Assembly (NCBI GenBank): GCA_946480055.1
Contig: CAMLID010000027.1
Coordinates: 1 to 36,740, forward strand
DNA from: an uncultured Lysobacter sp.
GTDB taxonomy: Bacteria > Pseudomonadota > Gammaproteobacteria > Xanthomonadales > Xanthomonadaceae
Length of the DNA: 36,740 nucleotides
Reading direction: 5' to 3'
Positions 26,043 through 33,621 of this stretch are shown piece by piece. Position 1 is the stretch's first letter. The number at the start of each line of letters is the position of its first letter. The translations under genes were made by a program, and so were the position numbers. The notes beneath the pieces were generated by a model, which saw nothing but the letters and a program-made list of their open reading frames with translations, ran no database searches and was not told the DNA's origin.

Positions 26043-28538
26043 TCAGTTCTGCAGTTCGCGCAGAGTCACCGAAGGCGGCGCGTCGAGCACGCGCCGGGTC
26101 GCGTACAGGCCTGCGAGCAGGGCCGCGATCAGACCCAAGGCCGCGCCGACCGCGGCCATGGTCCAATCCACGCGCCAGGGCAGGTCGAACACCTGGGTCG
26201 CGATCACGCCGGCCAGCACCGACGCCGCGGTCGCCGCGACCAGGCCCGACAACAAGCCGATCGCCGCGAATTCCGAGGCCTGGGCCAGACGCAGCTGACG
26301 TCGGCTGCCGCCGAGCACCCGCATCACGCCGCCTTCGAGCAGGCGCTCGTCCTGGCTCGCGCTGACCGCGGCCATCAGCACGAGCACGCCGGCCACCAGC
26401 GAGAAATAGAACACCACCTCGACCACGGTCGAGACCTGGTCGGCGGTGCCGCGCACCTGCTTGAGCACGGCGTCGACGTCGATCACCGACAGGTTCGGGA
26501 AGCGCGAGACCAGATCGGCGGTGAAGCGCGTGCGTTGCGGCGGCACGCTGACCGCGGTGATGTAACTGGCCGGATAGCCGTCCATAGAACCCGGCGATGC
26601 GATCACGAAGAAGTTGGGACGGAAACTCTCCCAGTCGACGCTGCGCAGGCTGGTGATGGTGGCCACGAACGGCTGCCCGGCGATGTCGAAGGCGATGCGG
26701 TCGCCGAGTCTCCAGCCCAGTTGCTCGGCGAAGCCCTCCTCGACCGACACTTCCGGTCGCGCCGGCTTGGCGTCGCCCCAGAATTTTCCGGCGGTGACGC
26801 GGTTGTCGTCGCGCAGACTCGCGGCCACCGACAGATTGAACTCGCGCTCGGCCAGACGCTGCGCGCGTTCGCCCTGCCCGGCGTAGTCGGCGCCGGTCAC
26901 CGGCTTGCCGTTGCGCGCGACCAGGCGGCCGCGAATCATCGGGTACAGGGTCGGCGCGGTGATGCCCTGCTCGGTCATGAAGCTGCGCACCGGCGCGAGC
27001 TGGTCGTCCTGCACGTTGATGATGAAACGGTTGGGCGCGTCGGCGGCGAGCGCGAGCTGCCAACGGTCGAGCAGATCGGTGCGCACGAAGGTCAGCAGCA
27101 ACAAGGCCATCAGGCCCAGACCCAGCGCCGAAACCTGGGCGATGCTGGTGCCGGCGCGGCGGCTGACGTTGGCCAGGCCGTAGCGCAGGCTGCCGCGCAG
27201 ACGCGAACGCAAGCGCCGCACCGCCACGATCAGCAACCAGGCCAGCGTCGCCAACACCGCCAGGGTGCCGGCGATGCCGAGCAGCATCGCGGTGCCCAGG
27301 GTCGCCGAACCGGCCTTCCACCACAGCAGCGCGCCCAGCCCGGCGAAACCGGCCAGTGCGACCAGCCAGGCGCTGGGCTCGGTGGGATCGAGATCGCGAC
27401 GCAGCACGCGCAGCGCCGGCACCCGCCGCAACGCCAGCACCGGCGGCGCGCCGAACGCGAGCAGCACCACCAGGCCGACGCCGTAGCCCTGCAGCGCCGG
27501 CATCAGGCCGGCCGGCGGGATCGACAGCTTCAGGGCCTGCGACAACCAACTGCCGACCAGCCATTGCAAGCCGAATGCGAGTACCACGCCGACCGTGCAG
27601 GCGACCAGGCCCAGCATCAGCAGTTCGCCGACGTGCACGCCGACCAGGGTGCGCTGACTGGCGCCGAGGCAACGCATCACCGCGGTACCGGACAGATGGC
27701 GCTCGCTGTGGCGGCGCGCGGCCATCGCCACCGCGACCGCCGCCAGCACCACCGACACCAGCGCGGCCAGGCCGAGGAAACGGCCGGCACGGTCCAGCGC
27801 GGAACGGATTTCCGGACGCGCGTCGCTGATCGTTTCCAGACGCTGGCCGCGTCCCAGCGCGGGACGCGCGGCGGCGACGAAGCGTTCGACCGCGGCGGCG
27901 TCGCCGGCGATCACCAGGCGATAGCGGATACGGCTGCCTTCCTGTACCAGGCCGGTGGCACGCACATCGCCGAGGTTGAGAAAGACCTTGGGCGCGATAT
28001 TGAAATAGTCGAGCGCGGCGTCGGGCTCCTGCACCACCAGCGCGGCCAGGGTGAAACGCGCGTCGCCGATCGCGATGCTGTCGCCTAGCGTGGCGCCCAG
28101 GGTATCGGCGCCGGCGCGGCTCATCCAGATCGTGCCGCGCGCCGGCACGCCGCCGGCATCGCGTTCGCCGCCGCGATCGGCGATGCGGAACGCGCCGCGC
28201 AGCGGAAAACCCTCGCCCAGCGCGCGCAATTCGCCTAGCTGCAGGCGCTCGCCGACCCGGATCATGGTTTGCAGTTCCATGGTTTCGGTGCGGCGCAGCC
28301 CGCCGGCTTGCGCGGCCCGGTGTACGGCGCCGGCGATCGGCGCATCGGCGCGGACCACGGCGTCGCCGCCGAGCAGGCGGTTGGCTTCGATCGCCAGCGC
28401 GCGTTCGGCGCGATCGGTGACGAAACCGACCGAAGTCACCGCCAGCACCGCCAGCACCAGCGCGGCGAACAGGATGCGCACATCGCCGGCCTTGAAGTCT
28501 CGGCGCAGCTGGCGCCAGGCCAGCGACAAGGTCCTCAC
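26043..28538 (-). CDS. ybbP: ABC transporter permease, YbbP/FtsX type
   Basis: 831 residues. One N-terminal membrane helix (about 22-45) is followed by a large periplasmic domain, three central helices, a second periplasmic domain and three C-terminal helices: the two-FtsX-domain plan of YbbP. The start [23 protein letters not shown] is typical. With its ATPase it probably moves or extracts lipids or lipoproteins at the inner membrane; a link to the neighbouring TesA-type esterase is conserved in many bacteria. It starts at GTG 28538, overlapping the ATPase stop by 4 bp. Confidence 0.9.
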   Translation of the reverse strand: MRTLSLAWRQLRRDFKAGDVRILFAALVLAVLAVTSVGFVTDRAERALAIEANRLLGGDAVVRADAPIAGAVHRAAQAGGLRRTETMELQTMIRVGERLQLGELRALGEGFPLRGAFRIADRGGERDAGGVPARGTIWMSRAGADTLGATLGDSIAIGDARFTLAALVVQEPDAALDYFNIAPKVFLNLGDVRATGLVQEGSRIRYRLVIAGDAAAVERFVAAARPALGRGQRLETISDARPEIRSALDRAGRFLGLAALVSVVLAAVAVAMAARRHSERHLSGTAVMRCLGASQRTLVGVHVGELLMLGLVACTVGVVLAFGLQWLVGSWLSQALKLSIPPAGLMPALQGYGVGLVVLLAFGAPPVLALRRVPALRVLRRDLDPTEPSAWLVALAGFAGLGALLWWKAGSATLGTAMLLGIAGTLAVLATLAWLLIVAVRRLRSRLRGSLRYGLANVSRRAGTSIAQVSALGLGLMALLLLTFVRTDLLDRWQLALAADAPNRFIINVQDDQLAPVRSFMTEQGITAPTLYPMIRGRLVARNGKPVTGADYAGQGERAQRLAEREFNLSVAASLRDDNRVTAGKFWGDAKPARPEVSVEEGFAEQLGWRLGDRIAFDIAGQPFVATITSLRSVDWESFRPNFFVIASPGSMDGYPASYITAVSVPPQRTRFTADLVSRFPNLSVIDVDAVLKQVRGTADQVSTVVEVVFYFSLVAGVLVLMAAVSASQDERLLEGGVMRVLGGSRRQLRLAQASEFAAIGLLSGLVAATAASVLAGVIATQVFDLPWRVDWTMAAVGAALGLIAALLAGLYATRRVLDAPPSVTLRELQN

Positions 28539-29323
28539 GGCACCAGCCTGCCGCTGTCCAGTCGCAGCATGCGGCCGCAGCGCTGGGCCAGGTGTTCGTC
28601 GTGGGTGACCAGGACCAGGGTGGTGCCGGCGTCGGCGTTGAGTTCGAACAGCAGCTCGATGATGGCCTGACCGGTGTGGGTGTCGAGATTACCGGTGGGC
28701 TCATCGGCGAACAGCAACGAGGGCCGGGTCACGAACGCGCGCGCCAGCGCCACACGCTGCTGCTCGCCGCCGGACAGCTGACGCGGGTAGTGGCCCAGGC
28801 GCTGCCCCAAGCCGACCTTGTCCAGGATCGCCTTGGCCGCTCCCTCGACTTCGCGGTCGCCGCGCAGTTCCAGCGGCAGCATCACGTTCTCCAGCGCAGT
28901 CAGCGAGGGCAGCAACTGGAAGCTCTGGAACACGAAGCCGACCTTCTCGCCGCGCACGCGGGCGCGGCCATCCTCGTCCAACGCCGACAACGGCTCACCG
29001 TCGAGGGCGACGCTGCCGCTGCTGGGGCTGTCCAGACCGGCCATCAGCGACAGCAGGGTGCTCTTGCCCGAGCCGGAGGCGCCGACGATGGCGACGGTAT
29101 CGCCGCGCGCGATCTCGAAACCGACTCCGTCCAGGATGGTCAGCTCTTGGCCCGGCAGGGCCACACGCTTGCTCAGGTCCTGGACCCGCAACGCGGGCGC
29201 GTTCACGGCGGGGGCTGCGCCGGGTCCGCACCTGTTGGGGGCGCGTCGGTTCGCGTCACGCTGAACGGGATCACGCTGAATGGAATCGGCGCGAACGGCG
29301 TGCACTTGAATGGAATCGGCCAT
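28535..29323 (-). CDS. ybbA: ABC transporter ATPase, YbbA/LolD type, with repetitive N-terminus
   Basis: 262 residues. Walker [10 protein letters not shown] (81-89), signature LSGGEQQR, Walker B LLFADEP followed by TGNLD, and the switch His in VTHD are present, and [18 protein letters not shown] is typical of the MacB/LolD/YbbA group. It energises the YbbP-like permease, with which it overlaps. The first 40 residues are unusual: they consist of degenerate five-residue units ([25 protein letters not shown]). The functional start may be GTG 29206 ([12 protein letters not shown]). Confidence 0.93.
   Translation of the reverse strand: MADSIQVHAVRADSIQRDPVQRDANRRAPNRCGPGAAPAVNAPALRVQDLSKRVALPGQELTILDGVGFEIARGDTVAIVGASGSGKSTLLSLMAGLDSPSSGSVALDGEPLSALDEDGRARVRGEKVGFVFQSFQLLPSLTALENVMLPLELRGDREVEGAAKAILDKVGLGQRLGHYPRQLSGGEQQRVALARAFVTRPSLLFADEPTGNLDTHTGQAIIELLFELNADAGTTLVLVTHDEHLAQRCGRMLRLDSGRLVP
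29261..29320. repeat. Degenerate 15-bp tandem repeat in the ybbA 5' end
   Basis: Four adjacent 15-bp units start at 29261, 29276, 29291 and 29306; the second and fourth (CTGAATGGAATCGGC and TTGAATGGAATCGGC) differ at one base. They encode five-residue repeats read leftwards in ybbA, and lie immediately upstream of tesA. Confidence 0.75.
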
Positions 29324-29370
29324 GATCGTCCTTATGCTTGCTCCAGCGACATCATCCGGAGACCTTATTA

Positions 29371-30090
29371 ATGACGCTTAATAAAGAGGGATATGCGGCA
29401 TCGCGGCGCCGGCTTCAATGGGCCATCGGTACCGGGTCCCTGGCGCTGGTCCTGGCCTGCGCGCTGGTCGCGACGCCGCTGCAGGCTCAGCCGGCGCATG
29501 CCCGACCGGCCGCGGCGGCCCCCGCCCCGACCGGCAAAGCGGCGCGAACGGTGCTGGTGATGGGCGATTCGCTCTCGGCCGGCTACGGCCTGGCGGCCTC
29601 GCAGGGCTGGGTGTCGCTGACCGCGCAGCGCGTGGCCCAGACCCGTCCGGGCTGGCGTGTGGTCAACGCCAGCATCAGTGGCGAAACTACCGCCGGCGGC
29701 GCTGCGCGCATCGCCGGCGAGCTGGCCCGGCACAAACCCGCGGTGGTGGTGATCGAACTGGGCGCCAACGACGGCCTACGCGGCCTGCCGCTGACCCAGA
29801 GCCGGGCCAACCTGGAACGCATGATCGCCGCCGCCCAGGCCGCCAAGGCGCGGGTGCTGCTGATCGGCATGCGCATGCCGCCGAACCTCGGCCGCGAGTA
29901 CACCCAGGGTTTCGAGCGCAACTACGCCGAACTCGCGCGTAGCCACAGCGCCGCGCTGCTGCCGTTCCTGCTGGAACCGATCGCGCTAGACCGCCAGGCC
30001 TTCCAGGACGACAACCTGCATCCGGTCGCGAGCGCGCAGCCCAAGTTGCGCGACCATGTGTGGACCAAACTGGGGCCGTTGTTGCGCTGA
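29371..30090 (+). CDS. tesA: TesA-type arylesterase/lysophospholipase
   Basis: 239 residues. A signal peptide (hydrophobic 18-38, ending PLQAQ) precedes the SGNH-hydrolase domain. The catalytic Ser67 lies in GDSLS, block II in NASISGETTAGG, block III in GANDG, and the Asp214-His217 pair in DNLHP. It hydrolyses esters and thioesters of fatty acids or lysophospholipids in the periplasm. The start is ATG 29371, with GGAG nine bases upstream. It is divergent from ybbA with only 47 bp between, so its promoter must overlap the repetitive ybbA N-terminal region. Confidence 0.93.
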   Translation: MTLNKEGYAASRRRLQWAIGTGSLALVLACALVATPLQAQPAHARPAAAAPAPTGKAARTVLVMGDSLSAGYGLAASQGWVSLTAQRVAQTRPGWRVVNASISGETTAGGAARIAGELARHKPAVVVIELGANDGLRGLPLTQSRANLERMIAAAQAAKARVLLIGMRMPPNLGREYTQGFERNYAELARSHSAALLPFLLEPIALDRQAFQDDNLHPVASAQPKLRDHVWTKLGPLLR

Positions 30091-30122
30091 CCCTGGCCGA
30101 TGTCACGAGGGTGGCCATCGAT

Positions 30123-30194
30123 CTCTGGGGGAACGACCTGAGTCGCGATCGTCGGCAACCGGAGTTGCGTAATCGCGACTCAGGTCGCTCCCGC
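30123..30194. repeat. REP-like element related to the one at 19594
   Basis: Perfect 16-bp arms (30134-30149 CGACCTGAGTCGCGAT with 30172-30187) flank a 22-base centre, with about 10 further bases pairing imperfectly on both sides (CTGGGGGAAC with CTCCCGCAG). It lies between the convergent end of tesA and the WYL regulator gene. Confidence 0.7.
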
Positions 30195-30262
30195 AGAAGG
30201 CGCCTGCGCGGGGCATCGCCACGCTTGCTATCGTGCGCAGCTCACCCTGCCGCCAAGACCGC

Positions 30263-30967
30263 ATGAGCCGCACCGAACGCCTGTTCGACCTGATCGAAGC
30301 CCTGCGCCGGCACCGCCAGCCGATCGCGGCCGCGACCCTGGCGCAGGAACTGGGCGTGTCGCTGCGCACGATCTACCGCGACGTGCAGACCCTCGTCAGC
30401 CTGGGCGCGCCGATCGACGGCGAAGCCGGCGTCGGTTACCTGCTGCGGCCGGGATTCTTCCTGCCACCGATGAACTTCGCCCAGGACGAGATCGAAGCGC
30501 TGGTATTGGGCGCCCGCTGGGTCCAGCGCCAGGACGACCGCGCGCTGTCGCTGGCGGCGAGCAATGCCTTGGCGAAGATCGCCGCCGCCGCGCCGCGCGA
30601 CCTGCGCGATGCGATCGGCGAAATCGGATTGTGGGTATCGCCCAGTAACGCCCACCCCGCCGCGCCGAGCACCATGCAGCGCATCCGCGACGCCATGCGC
30701 GACGAGCGCAAGCTGCGCATCCGCTACGGCAGCGGCGAAGGCCAGGAGAGCGAGCGCACGATCTGGCCGCTGGCCCTGGCCTTCTTCGACCACGCCCGCG
30801 TGGTCGGCGCCTGGTGCGAACTGCGCGGCGACTTCCGCCATTTCCGTCTCGACCGCATCGCTGAACTCGAAGTGCTGCCCGAACCGATGCCGCAGCGCCG
30901 TAGCGCGCTGCTCAAGGCCATGGTCGCGCAGCTGTACGAGCCCTACCAGACCGGCGACACGCGCTAA
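30263..30967 (+). CDS. YafY-type WYL/HTH transcriptional regulator
   Basis: 234 residues. An N-terminal HTH_11 (DLIEALRRHRQPIAAATLAQELGVSLRTIYRDVQTL) is followed by a WYL domain with the characteristic RKLRIRYGSGEG strand, the WPLALAFFDHARVVGAWCELRGDFRHFRLDRI segment and a C-terminal helix. Such proteins bind a ligand through the WYL domain; the target is unknown and there is no divergent partner. ATG 30263 is chosen as the start of the recognisable family N-terminus. The last 4 bp overlap the Crp/Fnr-type gene tail to tail. Confidence 0.9.
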   Translation: MSRTERLFDLIEALRRHRQPIAAATLAQELGVSLRTIYRDVQTLVSLGAPIDGEAGVGYLLRPGFFLPPMNFAQDEIEALVLGARWVQRQDDRALSLAASNALAKIAAAAPRDLRDAIGEIGLWVSPSNAHPAAPSTMQRIRDAMRDERKLRIRYGSGEGQESERTIWPLALAFFDHARVVGAWCELRGDFRHFRLDRIAELEVLPEPMPQRRSALLKAMVAQLYEPYQTGDTR

Positions 30968-31725
30968 TTGGGCTTGGCGCGCGGCCGCGGCTCGGCGCGC
31001 ACGAAGTCGCGTCCCAGGTAAGCCTTGCAGCGGAACTGATCGATGTCGTTGATGCGCAGGATGTTGCGGCGCCGGCTCACCAGCCCACTGCGGTGCCAGG
31101 TCTGCAATTGCGCGTTCAACTTCGGCCGGCTGGCGTTCACCATCGCCGCGAGGATGCTCTGGGTCGGCGGCAGCGCGACTTCGAAACCGTCGACCGCGGC
31201 GCGGCCGCCGTCGTGCATCATCGACAGCAGATAGCGCGCCAGCCGCGATTCCAGACGGTGCAGGCACATGGTCTCCAGACTGTCGACGGCCTTGCGCAGG
31301 CGCACGCACAGGGTCGCGTGCGCGCGCTCGAGCAGGACGGGCTCGGAGGTCAGGGCCGGAAAATGCCGCCGCGCCAGCAGCAGCACCCGCGCCGGACCGT
31401 AGGCCATGGCAGTGAAGTTGCGGTCCTGGGCGTCCAGCAAGGCGGTTTCATCGACGGTCTCACCGGCCTCGATGGTATCGACGATGAGTTCCTGGCCGTC
31501 CGGGCCGTAGAGGATCTTGTAGATCCGTCCGCGCGCGACCAGGGCGAGGAAGTCGCTGGGATCGTTCTTGAGGAACAGGGCCTGGCCGTCGCGCAGAGTG
31601 CGCTCGGTGGCGTTGCGGGCGACGTGATCGAGCAAGGTATCGGGCAAGCCCTGGAACAGCGGCGACTGCTCGAGGATCAACTGCCGGGCACGTGCGTTGG
31701 CGGAGCGGTCCAGCGTCATGCACAT
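30964..31725 (-). CDS. Crp/Fnr-superfamily regulator next to the R-body-like operon
   Basis: 253 residues. A cyclic-nucleotide-binding-type beta roll (about 20-140: SPLFQGLPDTLL, GQALFLKNDPSDFLALVARGRIYKIL, GETVDETALLD) is followed by a dimer helix and a Crp-type HTH (VALPPTQSILAAMVNASRPKLNAQLQTWHRSGLVSRRRNILRI). It has no N-terminal Cys cluster, so it is not an oxygen-sensing Fnr. ATG 31725 is chosen, with GAGG 10 bases upstream. It lies downstream of the RebB genes on the same strand, separated by a 445-bp spacer with terminator-like hairpins. Control of the R-body genes by this regulator is a guess from position. Confidence 0.85.
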   Translation of the reverse strand: MCMTLDRSANARARQLILEQSPLFQGLPDTLLDHVARNATERTLRDGQALFLKNDPSDFLALVARGRIYKILYGPDGQELIVDTIEAGETVDETALLDAQDRNFTAMAYGPARVLLLARRHFPALTSEPVLLERAHATLCVRLRKAVDSLETMCLHRLESRLARYLLSMMHDGGRAAVDGFEVALPPTQSILAAMVNASRPKLNAQLQTWHRSGLVSRRRNILRINDIDQFRCKAYLGRDFVRAEPRPRAKPN

Positions 31726-31852
31726 GCGCGCGACCACCCTCGCGAGGTGCGACGCGCATCGGCGCGTTCACCGCCGGTGGCGGTTCGACAGCCCTGCAAT
31801 GCGAAAGCGACCGCCGCAAGAGGGCTGTCGCTGTCGATGGATCTGCGAACTG

Positions 31853-31887
31853 AAAAAATGTAACCGGCGCGGCACCGGTGCCGCCGG
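31853..31887 (-). terminator. Candidate terminator of the R-body-like operon
   Basis: Read on the minus strand, CCGGCG...CGCCGG (31864-31887) enclose the 16-bp palindrome GCGGCACCGGTGCCGC (31869-31884) and are followed, after five bases, by six T (31858-31853). This fits an intrinsic terminator ahead of the Crp/Fnr gene. The palindrome could alternatively be an operator. Confidence 0.5.
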
Positions 31888-32138
31888 CCGCCGCTGCGTG
31901 ACGAACGATCCATATTCATCCCCTGCCGTCGCGGACGGAGCCGCATTGGCCTGTGCCGCGATCGGTCGGCGCGCTCTGTGCACGGAGCCGCCTGCGCTAC
32001 GTTCGCGGTCGTTCCCTGGGTCCGGAACGACGCCGCTGCCGCGACGAGTCCGGGCTCGTGCGGGGCGGGCTGCCGGCGCGATCGCCGGCGGACTGCCTCG
32101 CGGACGCGGCATCGGGGGCCGCCGCATCCCTAGCGTCC

Positions 32139-32163
32139 GGCGTCGGGTGTCGCGCCCGACGCC
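32139..32163 (-). terminator. Hairpin directly after the last rebB
   Basis: A perfect 9-bp stem GGCGTCGGG (32139-32147) with CCCGACGCC (32155-32163) has a 7-base loop. It begins eight bases after the rebB stop. No T-run follows, so it may act as an RNA 3' end stabiliser as well as a pause site. Confidence 0.5.
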
Positions 32164-32170
32164 TTCCGCC

Positions 32171-32530
32171 TTACGGAGAACCGCTGTTCAAACCCTTTAC
32201 CGGCTTGGTGCCGGAGAAGGCCTTGAGCACGGTCATCAGGCTGCTCAGGTTGTCGGACACACCGGTCTGAGCGACCTTCTCGGTCGCGCCCGCGGCGGCC
32301 GTGGTGTCGAGCGTGTAGATCTGCATCACGCCCTGGTTGGCTGCGGCCAGCGCCAGCGTGTTCTGCTGCTGCTGCGCGGCGACGGCGTTCTCGAACAAGA
32401 TGCCGGTCGAGTGCGCCAGGCTCTGGTAGATCGAGCCCATCGCGAAGGCCGGCGCTTCGCCGATGACCTTGACGTTGGACTGGGTGACGGCATCGGTGAT
32501 CTGGTCGTTGACGGCGGTTGGAAATGCCAT
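32171..32530 (-). CDS. rebB: RebB-family R-body protein, paralogue 1
   Basis: 119 residues. It matches the RebB (killing trait, PF11747) family: FPTAVNDQITDAVTQSNVKVIGEAPAFAMGSIYQ, then AQQQQNTLALAAANQGVMQIYTLDT. RebB proteins polymerise into R-bodies, coiled ribbons that extend on acidification in Caedibacter and in heterologous hosts. It differs from paralogue 2 at seven of the first 105 positions and has a 14-residue extra tail (SGTKPVKGLNSGSP). GAGG lies eight bases before ATG 32530. It is the last structural gene of the cluster, 85 bp after paralogue 2. Confidence 0.88.
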   Translation of the reverse strand: MAFPTAVNDQITDAVTQSNVKVIGEAPAFAMGSIYQSLAHSTGILFENAVAAQQQQNTLALAAANQGVMQIYTLDTTAAAGATEKVAQTGVSDNLSSLMTVLKAFSGTKPVKGLNSGSP

Positions 32531-32579
32531 GAGGTAATCCTCGTTATGCGGTCGTCAGGAACATGCGCGCCTGGGAGAT

Positions 32580-32608
32580 CCGGCGGATGGCGCGGAGCCA
32601 TCGGCCGG
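32580..32608 (-). promoter_or_regulatory. Intercistronic stem-loop between the two rebB genes
   Basis: A 12-bp stem with one mismatch (32580-32591 CCGGCGGATGGC with 32597-32608) has a 5-base loop and begins seven bases after the paralogue 2 stop. With no T-run behind it, it more likely stabilises the upstream message or attenuates passage into paralogue 1 than ends transcription. Confidence 0.5.
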
Positions 32609-32615
32609 GGTTCTC

Positions 32616-32936
32616 TCACTTGAAGGCGTTGAGCACGGTGAGCAGGCTGGTCAGGTTGTCGGAGACGCCGGTCTGGGCGACCTTCTCGGTCGCACCCGCG
32701 GCAGCCGTGGTGTCGAGGCTGTAGATCTGCATCACACCCTGGTTGGCGGCGGCCTGCGCCAGCGTGTTCTGCTGCTGCTGCGCGGCGATGGCGTTCTGGA
32801 ACAGGATGCCGGTCGAGTGCGCCAGGCTCTGGTAGATCGAGCCCATCGCGAAGGCCGGTGCTTCGCCGATGACCTTGACGTTGGATTGGGTGACGGCATC
32901 GGTGATCTGATCGTTGACGGCGGTCGGGAAAGCCAT
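32616..32936 (-). CDS. rebB: RebB-family R-body protein, paralogue 2
   Basis: 106 residues, the shorter of the two RebB paralogues and without the tail of paralogue 1. Differences from it are at 47 (E/Q), 50 (V/I), 61 (L/Q), 73 (T/S), 96 (S/T), 99 (M/L) and 103 (K/N). The conserved DAVTQSN and QGVMQIY segments of the family are identical. A strong GAGGAG ribosome-binding site is seven bases upstream of ATG 32936, better than that of paralogue 1, so this may be the more abundant ribbon subunit. It comes 73 bp after the 192-residue protein gene. Confidence 0.88.
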   Translation of the reverse strand: MAFPTAVNDQITDAVTQSNVKVIGEAPAFAMGSIYQSLAHSTGILFQNAIAAQQQQNTLAQAAANQGVMQIYSLDTTAAAGATEKVAQTGVSDNLTSLLTVLNAFK

Positions 32937-32957
32937 GGTTTAACTCCTCGGGGTCGT

Positions 32958-32975
32958 GTACGGCCCATGCCGTAC
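32958..32975 (-). promoter_or_regulatory. Stem-loop in the leader of rebB paralogue 2
   Basis: A perfect 7-bp stem GTACGGC (32958-32964) with GCCGTAC (32969-32975) has a 4-base loop, ahead of the ribosome-binding site. It could be a processing site or an operator. Confidence 0.35.
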
Positions 32976-33009
32976 GTTTCAATGAACGCTGCGGAACCCG
33001 CCTTGTGAA

Positions 33010-33588
33010 TCAGGCGGACGACGCGGCGGACGGGGACTTGCGAGCGCTGGCCTCGGCGCGCCCGGCTTCGAGCACAGCCTCGATCTGGCGCGTGAGCGGG
33101 CCGTACTGGCGCTCGAAACAGGCCTCGACTTCGGCCTTGATCAGGATCGCGAGACGGTCGGCGATCTGCGCGATCGCCAGCTGCGCGGCCGCGGTTTCGC
33201 CCTCGCCCGCGCCCTTCAAGTGCGAGGGCCGTAGGTCGCCGAGCGTGCGCGAAGACTCCAGCAAGCGCAGGATCGCCTGCTCCTCGCGGGTCAGCGGGGC
33301 GGCCGGCGCGGCGTCCTTGGCGGGCGCGGCGGCGTCGCCGGGGGGGGCGCTGGCGGCGCCGAGCACGGTCTTCATCGCCACCTCCACGCGCTGTCGGCCC
33401 TGATCGACGATGTCTGCGGCATGGCGTCGGGCCTGGTCGGTGTAGCCACCCAGCACGGCCTCGTTCGCGCTCAGGGTGGTGAGGAACTCGGCCAGTTGCC
33501 TGCGCTCGTCCTCGTCCAGGTCGTGGCCCAGCCACTGGCGCGCGAACTGATGCACCTGCTCGGTCAACTCGTTCCGACTTACGGTCAT
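33010..33588 (-). CDS. 192-residue accessory protein of the R-body-like locus, family unknown
   Basis: No known family recognised. The N-terminal ~80 residues (LTEQVHQFARQWLGHDLDEDERRQLAEFLTTL...) and the C-terminal ~85 are mainly helix with many Gln, Arg and Glu. Between them lies an Ala/Pro hinge (about 79-103, APPGDAAAPAKDAAPAAP). There is no signal sequence or membrane helix, so it is probably cytoplasmic. It is 33 bp downstream of the 68-residue protein gene and 73 bp upstream of rebB, so it belongs to the same operon. A scaffold or chaperone role for ribbon assembly is a guess. Confidence 0.72.
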   Translation of the reverse strand: MTVSRNELTEQVHQFARQWLGHDLDEDERRQLAEFLTTLSANEAVLGGYTDQARRHAADIVDQGRQRVEVAMKTVLGAASAPPGDAAAPAKDAAPAAPLTREEQAILRLLESSRTLGDLRPSHLKGAGEGETAAAQLAIAQIADRLAILIKAEVEACFERQYGPLTRQIEAVLEAGRAEASARKSPSAASSA

Positions 33589-33621
33589 GGCACTACTCGC
33601 GAGCGTTAGGGGGACGGGCGC

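Larger units (their letters stand above)
31726..32170. other. 445-bp spacer rich in inverted repeats, between rebB and the Crp/Fnr gene
   Basis: No gene is visible. Apart from the two hairpins listed separately it holds GCCGGCG-CGAT-CGCCGGC (about 32076-32093) and several shorter stems. The promoter of the Crp/Fnr gene should lie near its left end; no strong -10 is seen. Confidence 0.5.

Noticed and set aside
30964..31725. Oxygen-sensing FNR
   Set aside because: The N-terminal Cys cluster needed for the 4Fe-4S centre is absent; only the general Crp/Fnr fold is supported.
31869..31884. 16-bp palindrome as a CRP-type operator
   Set aside because: GCGGCACC/GGTGCCGC does not resemble the TGTGA-N6-TCACA pattern, and its place in a hairpin followed by T6 fits a terminator better.
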